DNA of 64,000 nucleotides from CAZDKK01 sp964603725 (GTDB lineage Bacteria; Eisenbacteria; RBG-16-71-46; CAIMUX01; WJJG01), in NCBI GenBank assembly GCA_964603725.1, contig CAZRWW010000011.1, positions 1 through 64,000 on the forward strand. Direction: 5' to 3'. The first letter of the stretch is position 1. Every line of letters begins with the position of its first letter. Under the pieces are notes generated by a model. That model saw only the letters and a list, made by a program, of their open reading frames with translations. It was not told the DNA's origin and did no database searches. Below are positions 36,725 through 45,193 of the stretch, piece by piece. The translations under genes were made by a program, and so were the position numbers.

Positions 36725-37525
36725 ATGCCGAAGCCCAGCGCCGCGCTGTGGGTGTTCACCCTGGTCCTCGCCGTTCTGCTCGTGACAGGCATGTTCGAGA
36801 GGCCGCAGGCCTATCAGTCGCTCTTCTTCAGCCGCTGCCAATCGTGTCACAACGACGACACGCCCACGTGCGCCGGATGCCACTATCATCGCGGCACGCT
36901 CCTGGCCACGTCCGACCAGGCGGTCTATCGGCCCGATCAGCCCGTCACAATCACCCTGGGGCACACGGGCAGCTACTCGGGGTGGATCCGGGGGATCCTC
37001 TACGATCACACGGGCGCCGTGGTCGATCTCGCCACCGGGCCGACGGGCACCGGCGATGACGGTCTGGGAAATCCGATCCAGTTCCCGGTCACGCTGCAGG
37101 CCGACGCGCCCGCCGTCCCCGGGCCCTACACGTGGGAGGCGGCGTGGTACGGCGGCAACAACACGGGCACGGGCCACCTGGAGGTCCGCCGGCCCGTCTC
37201 GTTCACGGTCGAGCCCGACCCGGCCGAGACGAGGTGGCCGGCGCCAGAGGACGAGACCATGCTGCGGCTCGACGTGCGTCCCAATCCCATCATCAGCCGC
37301 GGCCGAATCCGCTACAGCGCGCCGCCGGGAACGCGGGCGGCGCTGGTCATCGTCGACGCCTCTGGCCGGCGCGTCCGCAGCCTGCCCGTGCCGGCTCCCG
37401 GTAGCGGCGAGATCTCGTGGGATGGGCGCGACGACGCCGGGCGCGCGGTGGCCGCCGGGACCTACCTGGTGCGCCTGGGCGGACCGCGGGGCACGATCTC
37501 GCATCCCCTGCTCGTCTTGCGTTGA
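36725..37525 (+). CDS. Exported CxxCH-containing protein with FlgD-like C-terminal domain
   Basis: The product is 266 residues; ATG 36725 is preceded by GGAGGAAAG. One N-terminal membrane or signal segment (LWVFTLVLAVLLVTGMF) is followed by two heme-c-type motifs, CQSCH and CAGCH, separated by eight residues. The middle is a beta-sandwich-like domain (ITLGHTGSYSGWIRGILYDH, TWEAAWYGG) similar to the Reelin/DOMON-like part of decaheme-associated proteins. The end is the FlgD/type-IX-like domain (LDVRPNPIISRGRIRYSA, ISWDGRDDAGRAVAAGTYLV). It may bind one or two hemes and take part in extracellular electron transfer, but the two motifs could also be a zinc knuckle. Confidence 0.75.
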   Translation: MPKPSAALWVFTLVLAVLLVTGMFERPQAYQSLFFSRCQSCHNDDTPTCAGCHYHRGTLLATSDQAVYRPDQPVTITLGHTGSYSGWIRGILYDHTGAVVDLATGPTGTGDDGLGNPIQFPVTLQADAPAVPGPYTWEAAWYGGNNTGTGHLEVRRPVSFTVEPDPAETRWPAPEDETMLRLDVRPNPIISRGRIRYSAPPGTRAALVIVDASGRRVRSLPVPAPGSGEISWDGRDDAGRAVAAGTYLVRLGGPRGTISHPLLVLR

Positions 37526-37780
37526 CGCCGCCCTGCGCGCCCCGAGCGGCCGGGGTTGGCGAGGCGCCGGTAGCTCGGAACCAGGCCGCGCCGAGGCGGT
37601 TCTGCAACTCGGCTCGGTGCAGGTTTGTCACAACCCGAAATGGCCAGAGATGTGATAGGCTCGTTAACTTGGCTGTGGCGCGGGGGCCCGGCAGCCGGGT
37701 GAGGGGGCCGCTGGATGCGCCGCCCGGTGGTCGCCGGGGTGAACACCGCGGGAACGGAATCGGCCGGAGGGAGAACGGCA

Positions 37781-38005
37781 ATGCCCTTCTACGAGTATCG
37801 CTGCACGAAGTGCGACGCTGTGTTCGACGCGCTGCTGTCGATGAGCCGGCGGGACGAGGAGGAGCGCGAGCTCACCTGCCCGCAGTGCGGCGCAGGCAAT
37901 CCGAAGAGGCTGATTTCCACCTTCGCCACTTCGTCGTCGTCGGCCTCGCCGCGCCCCCCGGGGTGTCCAGTGCCGTCGGGTCAGGGCTGCTCGGCGGGGG
38001 GGTGA
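37781..38005 (+). CDS. FmdB family zinc-ribbon protein
   Basis: The product is 74 residues from ATG 37781 with GGAGGGAG 8 bases upstream. MPFYEYRCTKCDAVFDALLS and ELTCPQCGAGNPKRLISTF form the CxxC...CxxC zinc ribbon of the FmdB putative regulatory family. The tail is Ser/Pro/Gly-rich and ends in two Cys residues (GCPVPSGQGCSAGG). The first members were found in formamidase and methylamidase operons; molecular function is uncertain. It stands alone before the P1 peptidase gene. Confidence 0.9.
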   Translation: MPFYEYRCTKCDAVFDALLSMSRRDEEERELTCPQCGAGNPKRLISTFATSSSSASPRPPGCPVPSGQGCSAGG

Positions 38006-38184
38006 CAGATCTAGGCGCGGGGGCCGTGTGCCTCCAGGGTGCCGCGGGCTCGCCGGCGGTCGCGTGAGACCATCGGCGGGCCTTCGAGTTTCCGATTGAA
38101 TTCGAACGTCAGCCGGGCGAGCGTGAGTGCCGGCTGGTGCACGAGCAGGCGGGCGGTCCGCCATGCGGCTCGGGCACGGCAGAG

Positions 38185-39435
38185 ATGGCGGAGATGACCG
38201 TCGTGTCCACTGAACGGCTTGGTTCGGGGCAGCGACCGCGCGCTCGCGACTGCGGCATCACCATCGGCACGTTCCCCCCGGGCGAGCATAACGCGATCAC
38301 CGATGTCCCGGGCGTGGCCGTGGGGCACAGCACGATCATCCGGGGCGAAGGGGTCCTGGTGCCCGGGCGCGGGCCGGTCCGCACCGGCGTGACGGCGATC
38401 CTGCCGCACCCGAGGGATCTGTTCGACGAGAAGGTCGCCGGGGTGGTGCACTCGATCAACGGCTTCGGCGAGGTGACGAACGCCGACCAGGTGCGCGAGA
38501 TGGGCGTCATCGAGGGCCCGATCATCCTCACCAACACGCTCAACGTGCCGCGCGTGGCCGATTACGTCATCGACTGGGCGCTGGCACGCCACTTTGAGAT
38601 GGGCGTGAGCGATTGGAACCTGAGCCCCATCGTCGCCGAAACGAACGATCAGTACTTGAACGACATCCGCGGCCGGCACGTCGGGCGCGAGCACGTGCTG
38701 GCGGCGATCGCGGGGGCGCGCTCCGGTCCGGTGGCCGAAGGCTCGGTCGGCGGGGGCACGGGCATGTCCTGCCTGGGATTCAAGGGCGGCATCGGCACGG
38801 CATCGCGGACCGTGGCTGCCGGCAGCGAGCGCTGGACGCTCGGCGTGCTCCTGCAGGCCAACTTCGGCCGGCGCGGCGAGCTGAGGGTGGACGGCGTGCC
38901 CGTCGGGCGTGACCTGATCGGCTGGCTGGATGAGGCCGACCGCCGGCACCGCGCGACCCATGCTTTCCCTCCCGGTGAGCGGATCCCGCGGGCGCGCGCG
39001 ACGAAGGACGCGCCGGATCCGCCGGCCTCGTCCAAGTCGATCATCATCGTGATCGCGACGGACGCGCCGCTCACCCCGCGCCAGCTCCGGCGTCTGGCGG
39101 TGCGATCTTCGTTCGGGCTGGCGCGCACGGGTTCGACGGGCAGCTCGACCAGCGGCGATTTCGTCATCGCTTTCAGCACGGCCAATCGCGTGGCGCACCG
39201 GCCAGCGGCCCCCGTTCAGGCGCTGTCGGCTGTGGCGGAAACCTCGCCGCGGGGCGACACCGCGCCGCCGCCGATCAACGACCTCTTCGCGGCGGCGATC
39301 GAGGCGACCGAGGAGGCGGTGCTCAATGCCGTCTTCAAGGCGGACACCATGATCGGCCGCGATGGCCACGTGCGCCACGGCCTGCCGATCGAGGAGACGC
39401 TGGCGATCCTGCGCCGCCATGGGGCTCGAGCCTGA
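38185..39435 (+). CDS. P1 family peptidase (DmpA-type aminopeptidase)
   Basis: The product is 416 residues from ATG 38185; ATG 38194 is a close alternative. GEHNAITDVPGVAVGHSTI, RTGVTAILPHPRDLF, GFGEVTNADQVREMG and GGGTGMSCLGFKGGIGTASR are hallmarks of the DmpA/BapA/L-aminopeptidase D-esterase family (Ntn-like fold). Self-cleavage and the nucleophilic Ser are expected in the GLARTGSTGSSTSGDFVIAF stretch. It releases N-terminal residues, in some members D-amino acids or beta-peptides. The stop is followed after one base by an in-frame alternative start of arsC, so the two genes may be cotranscribed. Confidence 0.92.
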   Translation: MAEMTVVSTERLGSGQRPRARDCGITIGTFPPGEHNAITDVPGVAVGHSTIIRGEGVLVPGRGPVRTGVTAILPHPRDLFDEKVAGVVHSINGFGEVTNADQVREMGVIEGPIILTNTLNVPRVADYVIDWALARHFEMGVSDWNLSPIVAETNDQYLNDIRGRHVGREHVLAAIAGARSGPVAEGSVGGGTGMSCLGFKGGIGTASRTVAAGSERWTLGVLLQANFGRRGELRVDGVPVGRDLIGWLDEADRRHRATHAFPPGERIPRARATKDAPDPPASSKSIIIVIATDAPLTPRQLRRLAVRSSFGLARTGSTGSSTSGDFVIAFSTANRVAHRPAAPVQALSAVAETSPRGDTAPPPINDLFAAAIEATEEAVLNAVFKADTMIGRDGHVRHGLPIEETLAILRRHGARA

Positions 39436-39463
39436 TATGAACGATGTGAGGGAGGTCGCCAGC

Positions 39464-39919
39464 TTGAACAAGAGTGAACGCCTGCGCGTGCTCTTCCTGT
39501 GCACCGGCAACTCGTGCCGCAGCCAGATGGCCGAGGGGCTGGGCCGTCATCTCAAGGGCGATGTGATCGCGGTGTCGTCAGCGGGCATCGAGAAGCGCGG
39601 GCTCGATCCGCGCGCGGTGGCCGTCATGCGCGAGATCGGCATCGACATCGCGTCCCAGCGCAGCAAGACCGTGGCGGAGCTGGGCGCCGGCGAGTTCGAC
39701 TACGTCGTCACGGTCTGCAGCCATGCGCACGAGACCTGTCCGTACTTCCCCGCCAGGACCGCGATCATCCACCGCGGTTTCGACGACCCGCCGCACCTGG
39801 CCGAGGGCGCCCGGAGCGAGGAGGAGGCCCTGGCCCATTACCGGCGGGTGCGCGACGAGATCCGCGCCTTCATCCTGACGTTGCCCGCGGCGCTGACCGA
39901 CTCCGGCGCCCCGGCCTGA
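39464..39919 (+). CDS. arsC: Thioredoxin-coupled arsenate reductase / LMW tyrosine phosphatase family
   Basis: The product is 151 residues from TTG 39464, which has GGGAGG 8 bases upstream; ATG 39437 would add nine residues without a ribosome site. The P-loop is LFLCTGNSCRSQMAEG (CX5R, Cys13). Two more Cys residues, 85 and 92 in VCSHAHETCPYF, have the seven-residue spacing of Cys82 and Cys89 of the staphylococcal enzyme, so the triple-Cys arsenate reductase mechanism is supported. It would reduce arsenate to arsenite with thioredoxin. No arsR, arsB or acr3 gene is adjacent, so the organism's efflux genes must lie elsewhere. Confidence 0.9.
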   Translation: MNKSERLRVLFLCTGNSCRSQMAEGLGRHLKGDVIAVSSAGIEKRGLDPRAVAVMREIGIDIASQRSKTVAELGAGEFDYVVTVCSHAHETCPYFPARTAIIHRGFDDPPHLAEGARSEEEALAHYRRVRDEIRAFILTLPAALTDSGAPA

Positions 39920-40059
39920 TGGGACCAGGGTCTTGCCCGCAGCGGCGGTGCGCAAGACGGCGAGGTTGTCGGCCGGACCGCAGCCCGGGGAGCGCGGGTC
40001 GAACTGGTCGTGAACCCGGGGCGGTGCCGGAGGGTGGAGCCGAACGGGGAGGATGGGTG

Positions 40060-41322
40060 ATGACGCCCAAACGCATTCTCTTCATCAGCGGATCTGTCGG
40101 CCTGGGACACATCACCCGCGACCTGCCGATGGCCGCTGCCCTGCGGCGCTCCTGGCCGACTGTGGAGATCCACTGGCTGGCCGGGCCACCGGCCAGCCGA
40201 TTGCTTCAGGAAAACGGCGAGACCCTGCTGCCCGAGGCGACCGGGTGGATCGACGAAACCGCCGCGATGACGCGGATCGCCGGCCGGGAGGCGGACCGCG
40301 GCCGCGGACTCCAAGTGAACGTCGTGCGTTGGTTCATGTCGATTCGGCCTCAGCACCGGACCAATGTGGAGATCTTCCGTCGCGTGACGGAAACCTATCC
40401 GTACGACCTGATCATCGGCGATGAGACCTATGAGATCGTGCTGGCCCTGCGCGCGCGGGCGGTGAAGACGCCGGCGCCGTTCGTGATGATCTACGACTTC
40501 ATCGGCGTCGACGCCATGACGCGCAGTCCCCTTGAGCGCCTGGCCGTCTATGCGATCAACAGGCGCTGGGCACACGGGTACCGGCGCGCCCCGCATGTCC
40601 CGGTCACCGTGTGCTTCGTGGGCGAGCCGGACGACGTGCCCGATCGGCCGTTCGGACCCGGGCTCCCCAGCCGGCGCCGATGGGCCGAGGAGCGGTGCCG
40701 TTTCCTGGGCTACGTGCTGCGCTTCGACCCCGCGGTATACGCCGACCGCCGGAGCGTGCGCGCCAGGCTGGGATACGGGGATGAGCCCCTCATCGTCTGC
40801 TCCGTCGGCGGAACGGGACTGGGCGCGGAGCTGCTCGACCTGTGCCTCCAGGCCTATCCGCTCGCCAGAAACCGCGTGACCAATCTACGGATGGTCCTCG
40901 TGGGCGGACCGCGTCTGGAGCGAGGCGCATTGGCCCCCGCCAAGGGCGTCGAGTTACACAGCTATGTGCCCGACCTGCACGAGCACTTCGCCGCCAGCGA
41001 TCTCGTCGTCACGCAGGGCGGCGGTACTTCGACGCTGGAGTTGACAGCGCTGCGACGGCCTTTCTTGTACTTTCCGATCGAGGGGCACTTCGAACAGCAG
41101 CTGCACGTGGCGCGACGGCTCGAACGCCATGGGGCCGGAGTGCGGATGCGCATGGCGGGCACCTCGCCGCAGCAGATGGCCGATGCGATGGTGGCTCATC
41201 TGGGCGAAGAGGTGACCTGGGCGCAGATACCCGCCCAGGGGGCGCAGAGGCTGACGGAGGTGGCGGCAGAGCTGCTGGGCCTGCCAACACCCGGGTCCTG
41301 CGACCGTGGCGATGGCGGTTGA
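40060..41322 (+). CDS. MurG/GT28-like glycosyltransferase
   Basis: The product is 420 residues from ATG 40060, with GGAGG 7 bases upstream. The N-terminal Gly-rich loop ILFISGSVGLGHITRDLPMA resembles GT-B enzymes such as MurG and diacylglycerol glycosyltransferases. The C-terminal nucleotide-sugar part has IVCSVGGTGLGAELL, VELHSYVPDLHEHFAASDLV, VTQGGGTSTLELTALRRPFL and PIEGHFEQQLHVARRLE, the GT28 C-terminal pattern. It has no signal or membrane span. The acceptor is unknown (lipid or polysaccharide). Preceded by 140 bases without a gene; the OPT transporter follows by 130. Confidence 0.85.
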   Translation: MTPKRILFISGSVGLGHITRDLPMAAALRRSWPTVEIHWLAGPPASRLLQENGETLLPEATGWIDETAAMTRIAGREADRGRGLQVNVVRWFMSIRPQHRTNVEIFRRVTETYPYDLIIGDETYEIVLALRARAVKTPAPFVMIYDFIGVDAMTRSPLERLAVYAINRRWAHGYRRAPHVPVTVCFVGEPDDVPDRPFGPGLPSRRRWAEERCRFLGYVLRFDPAVYADRRSVRARLGYGDEPLIVCSVGGTGLGAELLDLCLQAYPLARNRVTNLRMVLVGGPRLERGALAPAKGVELHSYVPDLHEHFAASDLVVTQGGGTSTLELTALRRPFLYFPIEGHFEQQLHVARRLERHGAGVRMRMAGTSPQQMADAMVAHLGEEVTWAQIPAQGAQRLTEVAAELLGLPTPGSCDRGDGG

Positions 41323-41451
41323 GGGCCGCCCCATCACCCCGTCTCGGCAGCACCGATTCCCCGCTGGCCTGCGGCCCGGCGCCGGGCTACCCTGGTCGCC
41401 ATTGATCCGTGTGCGACGATCCACCCGGAGACAGGCCAGGAGACCACGCGT

Positions 41452-43407
41452 ATGTCCATCGAACAGCAGGCCCAGCGCGCCGCCGGGCGCGGCGAGGCAG
41501 CCGTTCCGCACGATCCCTACGAGGATTATGAGCTCCCCGTCGAGGGCTTCCAGGGCACGGCGGAGGAGATCGAGCGCCAGTGGCACGAGCGCTGCTACGT
41601 CGGTCGCGGCGACACGATCAAGCAGCTCACCTGGCGGGCGGTCATCATGGGGTGGGCGCTGGGCGGGATCCTCTCGCTGACCAACATCTACATCGGCCTG
41701 AAGGCCGGCTGGGCCTTCGGGGTGGCGATCACAGCCTGCATCCTCTCCTACGCCATCTGGACCGGGCTCCACAAGGTGCGGCTCGCGCGGACGCGGATGA
41801 CGATTCTCGAGAACAACTGCATGCAATCGACGGCCAGCGCCGCGGGCTACTCGACCGGCGGCACGTTGATCTCGGCCTTCGCCGCCTACATCTTGCTGCA
41901 CAACCAGACGCTGTCGCTGCCACTCATGCTGGGCTGGGTCTTCTTCGTCGCCGTGCTCGGCGTGACGATGGCGGTGCCGATGAAGCGGCAGATGATCAAC
42001 ACCGAGCAGCTCCGCTTCCCGAGCGGCATCGCCGCCGCCGAGACGCTGCGGGCGCTGCACGCCAAGGGCGAGAAGGGCGTGCGCGCCGCGCGCGCCCTGG
42101 GCGTCGGCGGGCTCGCGGCGATGGCGAGCGCCTTCCTCACCGACGGCCTGCGGCTCATCAGCACGCGCCTGGAATCGCTCCAGATCTCCAGCCTGGTGGC
42201 CAGCTTCAGCACGGCGACGCTGGGGCCGACCTGGATCGGACGGACGGTCACCTTCGCCTGGGACCCGATCTTCATCGCGGCGGGGATGTTTGTGGGCATG
42301 CGAGTGGCGGCCAGCATGATCGTCGGGTCGGTGACCTGCTGGATGATCTTCGTCCCCTGGCTGCAGGCGCACGTCTCCGAGGCCAGCGGGCTGACGGGCT
42401 TCAGAAACCTGGTGCAGTGGACGCTGTGGGCCGGCACGGCCTGCATGGTCACTTCGGGGATTCTGGCCGTGGCCTTTCAGTGGCGAAGCGCCCTGCGCGC
42501 GTTCCAGGGATTGGGGGACATGCTCACGCAGCGCGGCGGCCGGAAGCGCGACGTGCTGGCAACCGTCGAGACGCCCGGCTCCTGGTTCATCCTGGGGCAG
42601 CTCGTCTCGTTGGTCGCCCTGGCGCTCCTCGCCCACGGGACGTTCGGCATGCCTTACTGGCAGAGCGTCGTGGCGGTCGCGCTGAGCTTCGCCCTGGCGC
42701 TGGTCGCGTGCCGGGTGACCGGCGAGACGGACACGACGCCCATCGGCGCGATGGGCAAGATCACCCAACTCACCTTTGGCGCCCTCTCGCCCGGGAACGT
42801 CAACGTCAACCTGATGGCCGCCAACATCACGGCCGGCTCCGCGACGTCCTCGGCCGATCTGCTCACCGACCTGAAGAGCGGGTATCTCCTGGGCGCCAAC
42901 CCGCGCCAGCAGTTCCTGGCCCAGTTCGCCGGGATCTTCGTGGGAACGGTCGTCACCGTGTTCGCGTTCCGCATGCTCGTTCCCGACGCTTCGGTCCTGG
43001 GCACGGACCAGTTCCCCGCCCCCGCCGCGCAGACGTGGAAGGGCGTCGCCGAGGCCATGGCGCAGGGCCTGAGCACCATGCACCCGGTCAAGGTCTGGTG
43101 CATCGTCATCGGCGGCCTGGTCGGCATCCTCCTGCCGGTCCTTTCCCGGCTGTTCCCCAAGCAGCAGAAGTGGATCCCCTCGGCGGCGGGCATCGGCCTC
43201 GCCTGGGTGTTTCAGTGGTTCTACGGCCTGCTCTTCTTCGTCGGCGCCCTGATCGGACAGGGCTGGAAGAAGCGCAATCCCGAGCAGTGCGACGAGTACC
43301 TCTTCCCGGTCGCGTCCGGCATCGTCGCGGGCGGCGCCCTCATGGGGGTCGTCCTCGTGTTCTGGGAGAACGGCCGGGAGATCCTGCGGCAGCTCCTGGG
43401 GGGGTAG
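41452..43407 (+). CDS. OPT family oligopeptide transporter
   Basis: The product is 651 residues from ATG 41452 with AGGAGA upstream. About 15 membrane helices are visible. Family stretches include GWALGGILSLTNIYIGLKAG, ILENNCMQSTASAAGYSTGG, VPMKRQMINTEQLRFPSGIA, GETDTTPIGAMGKITQLTFG and NLMAANITAGSATSSADLLTD. The NIYxGLK and TGETDxxPIG motifs define bacterial OPT proteins, which import peptides, siderophore complexes or metal chelates. The substrate cannot be assigned. Single gene between the glycosyltransferase and purF-like genes. Confidence 0.93.
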   Translation: MSIEQQAQRAAGRGEAAVPHDPYEDYELPVEGFQGTAEEIERQWHERCYVGRGDTIKQLTWRAVIMGWALGGILSLTNIYIGLKAGWAFGVAITACILSYAIWTGLHKVRLARTRMTILENNCMQSTASAAGYSTGGTLISAFAAYILLHNQTLSLPLMLGWVFFVAVLGVTMAVPMKRQMINTEQLRFPSGIAAAETLRALHAKGEKGVRAARALGVGGLAAMASAFLTDGLRLISTRLESLQISSLVASFSTATLGPTWIGRTVTFAWDPIFIAAGMFVGMRVAASMIVGSVTCWMIFVPWLQAHVSEASGLTGFRNLVQWTLWAGTACMVTSGILAVAFQWRSALRAFQGLGDMLTQRGGRKRDVLATVETPGSWFILGQLVSLVALALLAHGTFGMPYWQSVVAVALSFALALVACRVTGETDTTPIGAMGKITQLTFGALSPGNVNVNLMAANITAGSATSSADLLTDLKSGYLLGANPRQQFLAQFAGIFVGTVVTVFAFRMLVPDASVLGTDQFPAPAAQTWKGVAEAMAQGLSTMHPVKVWCIVIGGLVGILLPVLSRLFPKQQKWIPSAAGIGLAWVFQWFYGLLFFVGALIGQGWKKRNPEQCDEYLFPVASGIVAGGALMGVVLVFWENGREILRQLLGG

Positions 43408-43549
43408 CGGCCGGGAGATGCGGCGGCACCTTCCAGGGGGGTGGCGGCCGCGCCCGATCGGGCGTATCATCCCCGCTCTGGTTTCTCGAGCAGTGGTCCG
43501 GCTCCGGGCAGCTCCGAGGTCGTCCGGGATTCGATGGGAGGGCAGCATC

Positions 43550-45025
43550 GTGGGCGGGTTCTTTGGCGTGGCCAGCAAGCAGGATTGCGTCGCGGACCTC
43601 TTCTATGGAACTGACTATCACTCGCACCTGGGCACATCGCGCGGCGGGATGGTGGTGCGCGGCAAGCAGGGATTCAAGCGCAACATCCATGACATCGCCA
43701 ACGCGCCGTTTCGGACGAAATTCGAGCCGGACCTGTTCAAGCACGTCGGCAACATGGGCCTCGGCGTGATCAGCGACTATGAGGATCAGCCGATGCTCAT
43801 CAGTTCGCGCCACGGCCGCTATGCCGTCGTCACGGTCGGGCGTGTCGATAACCTGGCCACCCTGGCCGCGGAGATCCTGCGGGGCCATGCGGTCCACTTC
43901 AGCGAGATGAAGGGCAACGAGTTCAACCAGACGGAAGTGGTCGCCAGCCTGATCAATCAGCAAGACACCTTGCTGGATGGGTTGCGCTACGTGCACGAGA
44001 AGGTGACGGGCTCCTGCTCGGCGATGCTGCTCACCGACCACGGCGTCTACGTCTCCCGCGATCGGCTGGGACGCACCCCGGTCGTGATCGGGCGCAAGGA
44101 AGGGGCGATCGCCGCCACGCTCGAGACCTGCGCCTTCCCGAACCTCGGCTACCAGGTCGATCGCGATCTCGGTCCGGGCGAGATCGTGCGCCTCACCCCG
44201 GAGGGGTTGGAGCAGCTTGCGCCCCCCGGCAACCGGATGCAGATCTGCGCGTTCCTCTGGATCTACTATGGGTTTCCGGCATCGAGCTACGAGGGCATCA
44301 ATGTGGAAGAGGCCCGCTATCGCTGCGGCGCGGCGCTCGCCCGGGCCGATGACGTGCGGGTGGACATCGTCGCGGGCATCCCCGACTCCGGCGTGGGTCA
44401 CGCCATCGGCTACGCCTCGCAGGCCGGCATCTCCTACCGCCGACCCTTCGTCAAGTACACACCGACCTGGTCGCGCAGCTTCATGCCGCAGGAGCAGCGC
44501 GTGCGCGACCTGGTGGCGCAGATGAAGCTCATCCCCATCCGCGAGCAGATCGCCGGCCAGCGGCTCCTGTTCTGCGAGGACTCGATCGTGCGCGGCACGC
44601 AGCTCAGGGACGTCATCCAGCGGCTCTACGACACGGGCGCCCGCGAGGTCCACATGCGCCCGGCCTGCCCCCCGCTCGTCTACGGCTGCAGGTTCCTCAA
44701 CTTCTCGCGCTCACGGTCGGAGCTTGACCTGGCCGGTCGCAAGGCCATCAGCGAGATCGAGGGCGACGGGACGGAGTGCCTGTGCGAGTACGCCGACCAC
44801 TCGAGCCCGAAGTGCCGCGCGATGATCGAGCGGATCCGCACGCGGCTCGGGCTCACCAGCCTGAAGTACCAGACCCTGGAGGACATGGTCGCCGCGATCG
44901 GCCTGCCCCGTGAGAAGCTCTGCACGTACTGCTGGAACGGCGAGTCGCTCTACGAGCACGCGCCGGGGGACGGCGCGGCGGCTGGGAGCGCGCGGCGAGA
45001 TCGCGACCTGGAGGTCGTCCCCTAG
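43550..45025 (+). CDS. Amidophosphoribosyltransferase-like protein lacking the N-terminal Cys
   Basis: The product is 491 residues from GTG 43550 with GGGAGGG 8 bases upstream. It starts MGGFFGVASKQDC, so the glutaminase nucleophile Cys1 of PurF (MCGxxG) is replaced by Gly. The class-II glutamine amidotransferase half otherwise keeps GTDYHSHLGTSRGG. The phosphoribosyltransferase half is intact: DIVAGIPDSGVGHAIGYASQ, KYTPTWSRSFMPQEQ and the PRPP loop LLFCEDSIVRGTQLRDVI. The C-terminus has several Cys residues (RPACPPLVYGC, CTYCWNGESLY). The same MGGFFG-type protein occurs in Bacteroides. It may use ammonia or a partner, or play a regulatory role in purine synthesis. It is not a standard PurF. 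Confidence 0.88.
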   Translation: MGGFFGVASKQDCVADLFYGTDYHSHLGTSRGGMVVRGKQGFKRNIHDIANAPFRTKFEPDLFKHVGNMGLGVISDYEDQPMLISSRHGRYAVVTVGRVDNLATLAAEILRGHAVHFSEMKGNEFNQTEVVASLINQQDTLLDGLRYVHEKVTGSCSAMLLTDHGVYVSRDRLGRTPVVIGRKEGAIAATLETCAFPNLGYQVDRDLGPGEIVRLTPEGLEQLAPPGNRMQICAFLWIYYGFPASSYEGINVEEARYRCGAALARADDVRVDIVAGIPDSGVGHAIGYASQAGISYRRPFVKYTPTWSRSFMPQEQRVRDLVAQMKLIPIREQIAGQRLLFCEDSIVRGTQLRDVIQRLYDTGAREVHMRPACPPLVYGCRFLNFSRSRSELDLAGRKAISEIEGDGTECLCEYADHSSPKCRAMIERIRTRLGLTSLKYQTLEDMVAAIGLPREKLCTYCWNGESLYEHAPGDGAAAGSARRDRDLEVVP

Positions 45026-45193
45026 CCGGGGTCTCGCCTCGTTGCCGGGCCCGAGGTTATTCGGCTATACTCATGTGCGGTTCGAGCGCCGTGCGCGCAC
45101 CTCGGCGTCCCGGCAGCTCGAACCATGGGTTTGACAACGGTCGCCACGAGAGCGTGCGCGGCACCCCCCGAAACCCGCCGGAGGAGGAGTGCC

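Noticed and set aside
40954..43578. Antisense frame of about 870 codons opposite the OPT transporter
   Set aside because: It opposes a clear 15-helix OPT gene and has His/Arg/Glu-rich composition typical of shadows.
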